DNA from: Phycisphaeraceae bacterium
GTDB taxonomy: Bacteria; Planctomycetota; Phycisphaerae; Phycisphaerales; Phycisphaeraceae
Reading direction: 5' to 3'
Assembly (NCBI GenBank): GCA_020850375.1
Contig: JADZET010000065.1
Coordinates: forward strand, 1 to 9,074
Length of the DNA stretch: 9,074 bases
Shown: in pieces, positions 7,058 through 9,074 of the stretch
How positions within the stretch are numbered: position 1 is the first letter of the stretch
Layout of the letters: each line of letters starts with the position of its first letter
Made by a program: the position numbers and the translations under genes
Notes under the pieces: generated by a model
What the model saw: the letters and a program-made list of their open reading frames with translations, nothing else
Told to the model about the DNA's origin: nothing
The model's database searches: none

Positions 7058-8047
7058 TCAATCCTGGCCATGGTGGGGTTTGCGATTCGGCTGCCCGGAC
7101 GCGGCTTCATGCATGCCCGGCAGGCAGCCGCAACCGACCAGGGCCGCATCATCTCCGAGCGCCGCTGGGCACAACTTGGTCCGGCCCCACGGCGTCCACG
7201 CGTGGCGGTCGACGTACTGCTGGAACGTATCGACGATCCATGGTGAGCCCTGGACGATCCCGCCCCCCAGGACAATACGCTCAGATCCGTAGGCGTGGAT
7301 GACGTTGACCACAGCGGCCGACCACACCGCCAGACTGTGCTCCCGCACCGCGACCGCCAGCTCGTCTCCGGCCTGGGCCCATGCCATCAGCCGGGCGTAG
7401 TCGAGCGTTCTCTCGGCCAGCCAGGGCGCGGTCAGGCCCCGTGCCTTCGCGATTGACGACGCGATTTCAGGCAGGCGGTCCGTCGATGCCTCAGCCTCCG
7501 CACACCCGACGTTTCCGCAACGGCACGGTCGGCCGTGCAGGTCCACGGTCAGGTGGCCGCCGAACATCCCCGCCAACCCGTGGCTGCCGCGCACCAATCG
7601 CCCATCGATCACTGCTGCCGCTCCGATTCCCGTGCCCAGCGTGACCATCGCGACGTCATCCGCGCCGACCCCGGCGCCAGCCATCCGCTCGCCGAGAAGT
7701 GCGGCGCGGGCATCATTCTCGATCCAGAGTGTCGCGCCCAGGGCTTGGGTCGCCCATCGAACCAGGTCCAGGTCGGGGGCGTCATCAAACTTCCCATTGG
7801 TGGAAACGACCCGTCGGCCGCGGCCATCCACCACGCCCGCGAACGCCAGGGCCACCGCGTGCACCTCGCGCCCGGTTCGATCCGCCCGCGGAAGCATCGC
7901 CCGCCAACGCTCAGCCATCGGTGTCAACAGCGGCGAGAGCCGCCGCCGATCACGCACCGCCAGCCCATCACGCGCCAGCAATCGGCCGTCTTGGATCAGC
8001 CCCAGCTTGATCGACGTCCCGCCGATGTCCGCCGCCAAGATGACCAT
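7058..8047 (-). CDS. ROK-family sugar kinase
   Basis: The protein is 329 aa, typical for a ROK kinase. I chose the ATG at 8047 because the nucleotide-binding motif follows at once (ILAADIGGT, D7-T11) and a GAGGG site lies 5 nt upstream. The open frame extends to 8137, but that part would overlap the predicted promoter. ENDARAALLGE (110-120) contains the likely catalytic base D112. TLGTGIG (136-142) is the second phosphate loop. The zinc-binding ROK signature is complete: H165, then CRCGNVGCAEAEAS with C175, C177 and C182. No helix-turn-helix precedes the kinase domain, so it is an enzyme rather than a ROK repressor. It should phosphorylate a hexose or acetamido-hexose with ATP. The usual GE-x-GH motif reads MFGGH here, so the sugar-binding Glu appears absent and specificity is uncertain. 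First gene of the operon with the isomerase and nitrilase. Confidence 0.92.
   Translation of the reverse strand: MVILAADIGGTSIKLGLIQDGRLLARDGLAVRDRRRLSPLLTPMAERWRAMLPRADRTGREVHAVALAFAGVVDGRGRRVVSTNGKFDDAPDLDLVRWATQALGATLWIENDARAALLGERMAGAGVGADDVAMVTLGTGIGAAAVIDGRLVRGSHGLAGMFGGHLTVDLHGRPCRCGNVGCAEAEASTDRLPEIASSIAKARGLTAPWLAERTLDYARLMAWAQAGDELAVAVREHSLAVWSAAVVNVIHAYGSERIVLGGGIVQGSPWIVDTFQQYVDRHAWTPWGRTKLCPAALGDDAALVGCGCLPGMHEAASGQPNRKPHHGQD
7062..7066 (-). promoter_or_regulatory. Ribosome site fixing the isomerase start at 7053
   Basis: CAGGA on the minus strand lies 8 nt before the ATG at 7053 and overlaps the last kinase codons (CAG GAT TGA). Nothing like a Shine-Dalgarno sequence precedes the alternative ATG at 7071. 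The arrangement suggests translational coupling between kinase and isomerase. Confidence 0.6.
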
Positions 8048-8051
8048 GGCA

Positions 8052-8058
8052 TCCCTCT
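8052..8058 (-). promoter_or_regulatory. Ribosome site fixing the ROK kinase start at 8047
   Basis: AGAGGGA on the minus strand (8058 to 8052) sits 4-5 nt before the ATG at 8047, just ahead of the conserved DIGGT motif. It decides the start against the longer frame that begins at 8137. Confidence 0.6.
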
Positions 8059-8127
8059 GCCCCGGTTGGCGTGGAGGTGTCAGAATCGCCCTCCGCACCG
8101 GACACAGCCCCGATGTAATGACGCGCG

Positions 8128-8156
8128 ATTGTAGCAAGCCCGCCTTGGCCTCCTAA
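8128..8156 (-). promoter_or_regulatory. Extended -10 promoter for the sugar operon
   Basis: On the minus strand the sequence reads TTAGGA (8151-8156), a 17-nt spacer, and TACAAT (8128-8133) preceded by TGC, which makes an extended -10 (TGnTACAAT). The -10 matches the sigma-70 consensus at five of six positions; the -35 matches three of six. The predicted start of transcription is near 8121, giving a 5' leader of about 74 nt to the kinase ATG at 8047. Confidence 0.55.
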
Positions 8157-8212
8157 TCGTGGGTGGACCGGCATTGGCTGGCTTGCGGACAGGCCCGTCG
8201 TCATGACGCCGC

Positions 8213-8232
8213 GGGCGGGCAGCCGTCCGCCC
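8213..8232 (+). repeat. GC-rich hairpin upstream of the operon promoter
   Basis: GGGCGGGC (8213-8220) and GTCCGCCC (8225-8232) can pair over 8 bp with one G-U wobble around an AGCC loop when read on the plus strand. On the minus strand the same position is an A-C mismatch. No T-run follows. It lies about 57 bp upstream of the -35 box and its role is unknown. Confidence 0.3.
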
Positions 8233-8424
8233 ACATCCCCAACACCGTACGCGACCGAAGTCCAGCACAGAAGCGTTCGTCCGAGATCCACGGGTTGCCG
8301 TCAGACTCACCTTATCTGCGAAACATCGCACCGCCGAAATCCGCCAAAGAGACGTTCGGCTGGAAGCCGCCCCCTTGGGCCGTGAAATGCGACATTCGGA
8401 AGTCTCTGCCCACGGCCAATCAAG

Positions 8425-8455
8425 CCAAAAGCCCCGCGATTGCGGGGCTTCTTGG
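8425..8455 (-). terminator. Strong GC hairpin, probable terminator
   Basis: AAGCCCCGC (8429-8437) and GCGGGGCTT (8442-8450) form a perfect 9-bp stem with a 4-nt loop. The stem extends by a further CCAA/TTGG block around a single bulged base (8425-8428 and 8452-8455). Read on the minus strand the right arm ends in CTTTTGG, a short T tract. It lies about 290 bp downstream of the iron-sulfur repair gene and before the operon promoter, so it would insulate the two units. It might also act in the other direction. Confidence 0.55.
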
Positions 8456-8553
8456 ATCGACGCGGCTCGCTCACCGAATCTAGACTTGGCGGAAAGCGGT
8501 GTGTGATCGGGGATACGTCAATCGGTCTCAGAATGGCGTTATTGATGGCAGAT

Positions 8554-8563
8554 GTGTCAGGTG
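8554..8563 (+). repeat. GTGTCAGGTG direct repeat, copy 1
   Basis: This 10-mer recurs exactly at 8740-8749, in the same orientation, 186 bp away. The core TGTCAG is also found in both arms of the inverted repeat between the two copies. Confidence 0.45.
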
Positions 8564-8612
8564 CCAAGCTCAGGCGGCATTCCGTAAGTATTTGACTTGC
8601 AGATCGTTACAT

Positions 8613-8640
8613 CCATGTCAGAGAAGGTGGCCTGACATGG
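8613..8640. promoter_or_regulatory. 9-bp perfect inverted repeat CCATGTCAG
   Basis: CCATGTCAG (8613-8621) and CTGACATGG (8632-8640) are perfect inverted copies separated by 10 nt. Neither side has a T-run, so it is not an ordinary terminator. It lies about 100 bp downstream of the iron-sulfur repair gene stop. It may be a regulator site, an RNA hairpin, or part of a degenerate palindromic repeat. Confidence 0.45.
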
Positions 8641-8739
8641 TAATCATATGGGCAGAGTCTGTTCTCTACCGCACCATTGACAGGGGACGGACCCTCCCTA
8701 GCGGCCGGATTCCCTCATTTCCCGACGTTGTCTTGGGGG

Positions 8740-8749
8740 GTGTCAGGTG
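8740..8749 (+). repeat. GTGTCAGGTG direct repeat, copy 2
   Basis: This is an exact copy of the 10-mer at 8554-8563. It overlaps the stop codon (8743-8745) and the last codon of the iron-sulfur repair gene, so this copy may be partly chance within coding sequence. Confidence 0.4.
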
Positions 8750-9074
8750 TGTCGGATGTTGTTCTCGAGTCGGCCCTCGAGCGCCAAGGCCTTGGGGAAC
8801 AGCACGTTGTTCTCTTTGTGGACATGCTGGTGCATGTCTTTTTCAAGGCGTTCGAGCCCGTCGAGCATGGCCCGATAGGTGTTGCACGCCCAGTCGGGCG
8901 GCTGATAGGCGTCGGTGGCCCGCCGCATGACCGCCAGAGCGTCGCCCGCCCGGTCGTGCTCAAGCTCCATCTGACGGATTGGATTGGCGATCGTGCCGCA
9001 GTGGAAAGTCAGGGGACCGTCGGCGCGTTCGAGTTGGCGGATCAGGGGGAAGAGGATCTGCTCTTCCTTCATCA
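8743..9074 (-). CDS. ric: Iron-sulfur cluster repair di-iron protein, 5' end missing
   Basis: About 110 C-terminal residues are visible and the gene continues past the right edge. The first visible ATG (9072) is not the start: it falls in a xMKEEQILFP stretch that in this family lies mid-protein, and the preceding partial codon is NTG. The visible part is the second half of the four-helix hemerythrin-like domain of the RIC/ScdA/YtfE family. It has FHCGTIANPIRQMELEHD with conserved His residues, then the PPDWACNTYRAM stretch. Near the end is the HVHKENNVLFP motif, whose H-x3-E pair binds iron. These proteins help restore iron-sulfur clusters damaged by nitric oxide or oxidants, in the cytoplasm. 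The N-terminal ScdA domain and the promoter are outside the window. The gene seems unrelated to the sugar operon and is separated from it by a hairpin terminator. Confidence 0.85.
   Translation of the reverse strand, partial: MKEEQILFPLIRQLERADGPLTFHCGTIANPIRQMELEHDRAGDALAVMRRATDAYQPPDWACNTYRAMLDGLERLEKDMHQHVHKENNVLFPKALALEGRLENNIRHT

Larger units (their letters stand above)
8048..8742. other. Long intergenic region upstream of the sugar operon
   Basis: These 695 bases hold no gene I can support. Short open frames on either strand lack family resemblance and good ribosome sites. In order from the kinase gene the region contains a leader of about 74 nt, an extended -10 promoter, a GC hairpin, a strong terminator-like hairpin, and a right-hand stretch rich in TGTCAG motifs, including a 9-bp inverted repeat. 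The right-hand part looks unlike coding DNA and may be repeat debris. Confidence 0.65.

Noticed and set aside
7054..7275. N-terminal extension of the isomerase to an ATG at 7275
   Set aside because: The extra 74 residues lie inside the kinase gene, are Ser and Arg-rich without family resemblance, and a ribosome site favours 7053.
8048..8137. N-terminal extension of the ROK kinase to an ATG at 8137
   Set aside because: It would cover the predicted -10 box, and ROK kinases begin just before the DIGGT motif, as the ATG at 8047 does.
8307..8567. 86-codon minus-strand frame in the intergenic region
   Set aside because: It reads through the strong terminator-like hairpin and shows no conserved motif.
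8499..8930. 143-codon plus-strand frame with many Cys residues
   Set aside because: Half is antisense to the iron-sulfur repair gene, the rest is intergenic repeat-like DNA, and no zinc-finger spacing or family motif is convincing.

Overview
The window is GC-rich bacterial DNA. Its style suggests a member of the Planctomycetota, possibly Phycisphaerae-like. The clues are a secreted 'NLIPNGDFES' protein ending in a dockerin-like repeat (DFNLDGLVNVQDINPFVKAL), a large CehA/McbA-type metallohydrolase with a carbohydrate-binding-like N-terminal half, and long intergenic spaces. This placement is inference from protein style; no rRNA or tRNA gene is present. Every gene I can support lies on the minus strand, so transcription runs from right to left. 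Long plus-strand reading frames are GC-driven shadows.

From right to left: (1) the 3' part of an iron-sulfur-cluster repair di-iron protein gene (RIC/ScdA/YtfE family), cut by the right edge. (2) A 695-bp intergenic region holding a 9-bp perfect inverted repeat, a duplicated 10-mer, a strong GC hairpin that looks like a terminator, a second hairpin, and a good extended -10 promoter for the next gene. (3) A tight three-gene operon: ROK-family sugar kinase, a long class I mannose-6-phosphate isomerase, and a nitrilase-superfamily amidohydrolase, with gaps of only 4 and 3 nt. (4) A 226-bp gap with an 8-bp inverted repeat, then an 844-aa CehA/McbA-family PHP-like metallohydrolase. (5) A 532-bp AT-richer intergenic region with three copies of a GGTTTA half-site in alternating orientation. 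(6) The first 365 codons of a secreted dockerin-type protein, cut by the left edge.

The kinase and isomerase plausibly form a short sugar-entry route: a hexose is phosphorylated, then mannose-6-P and fructose-6-P are interconverted. The nitrilase and metallohydrolase would be hydrolytic steps that release or process a substituted substrate (amide, carbamate or ester). That joint pathway is inference from adjacency. I see no CRISPR array, transposase gene, tRNA or phage gene. The most interesting points are the gene combination, the uncharacterised 250-residue N-terminal region of the isomerase, the unusual substrate-binding motif of the ROK kinase, and the three intergenic inverted-repeat sites.
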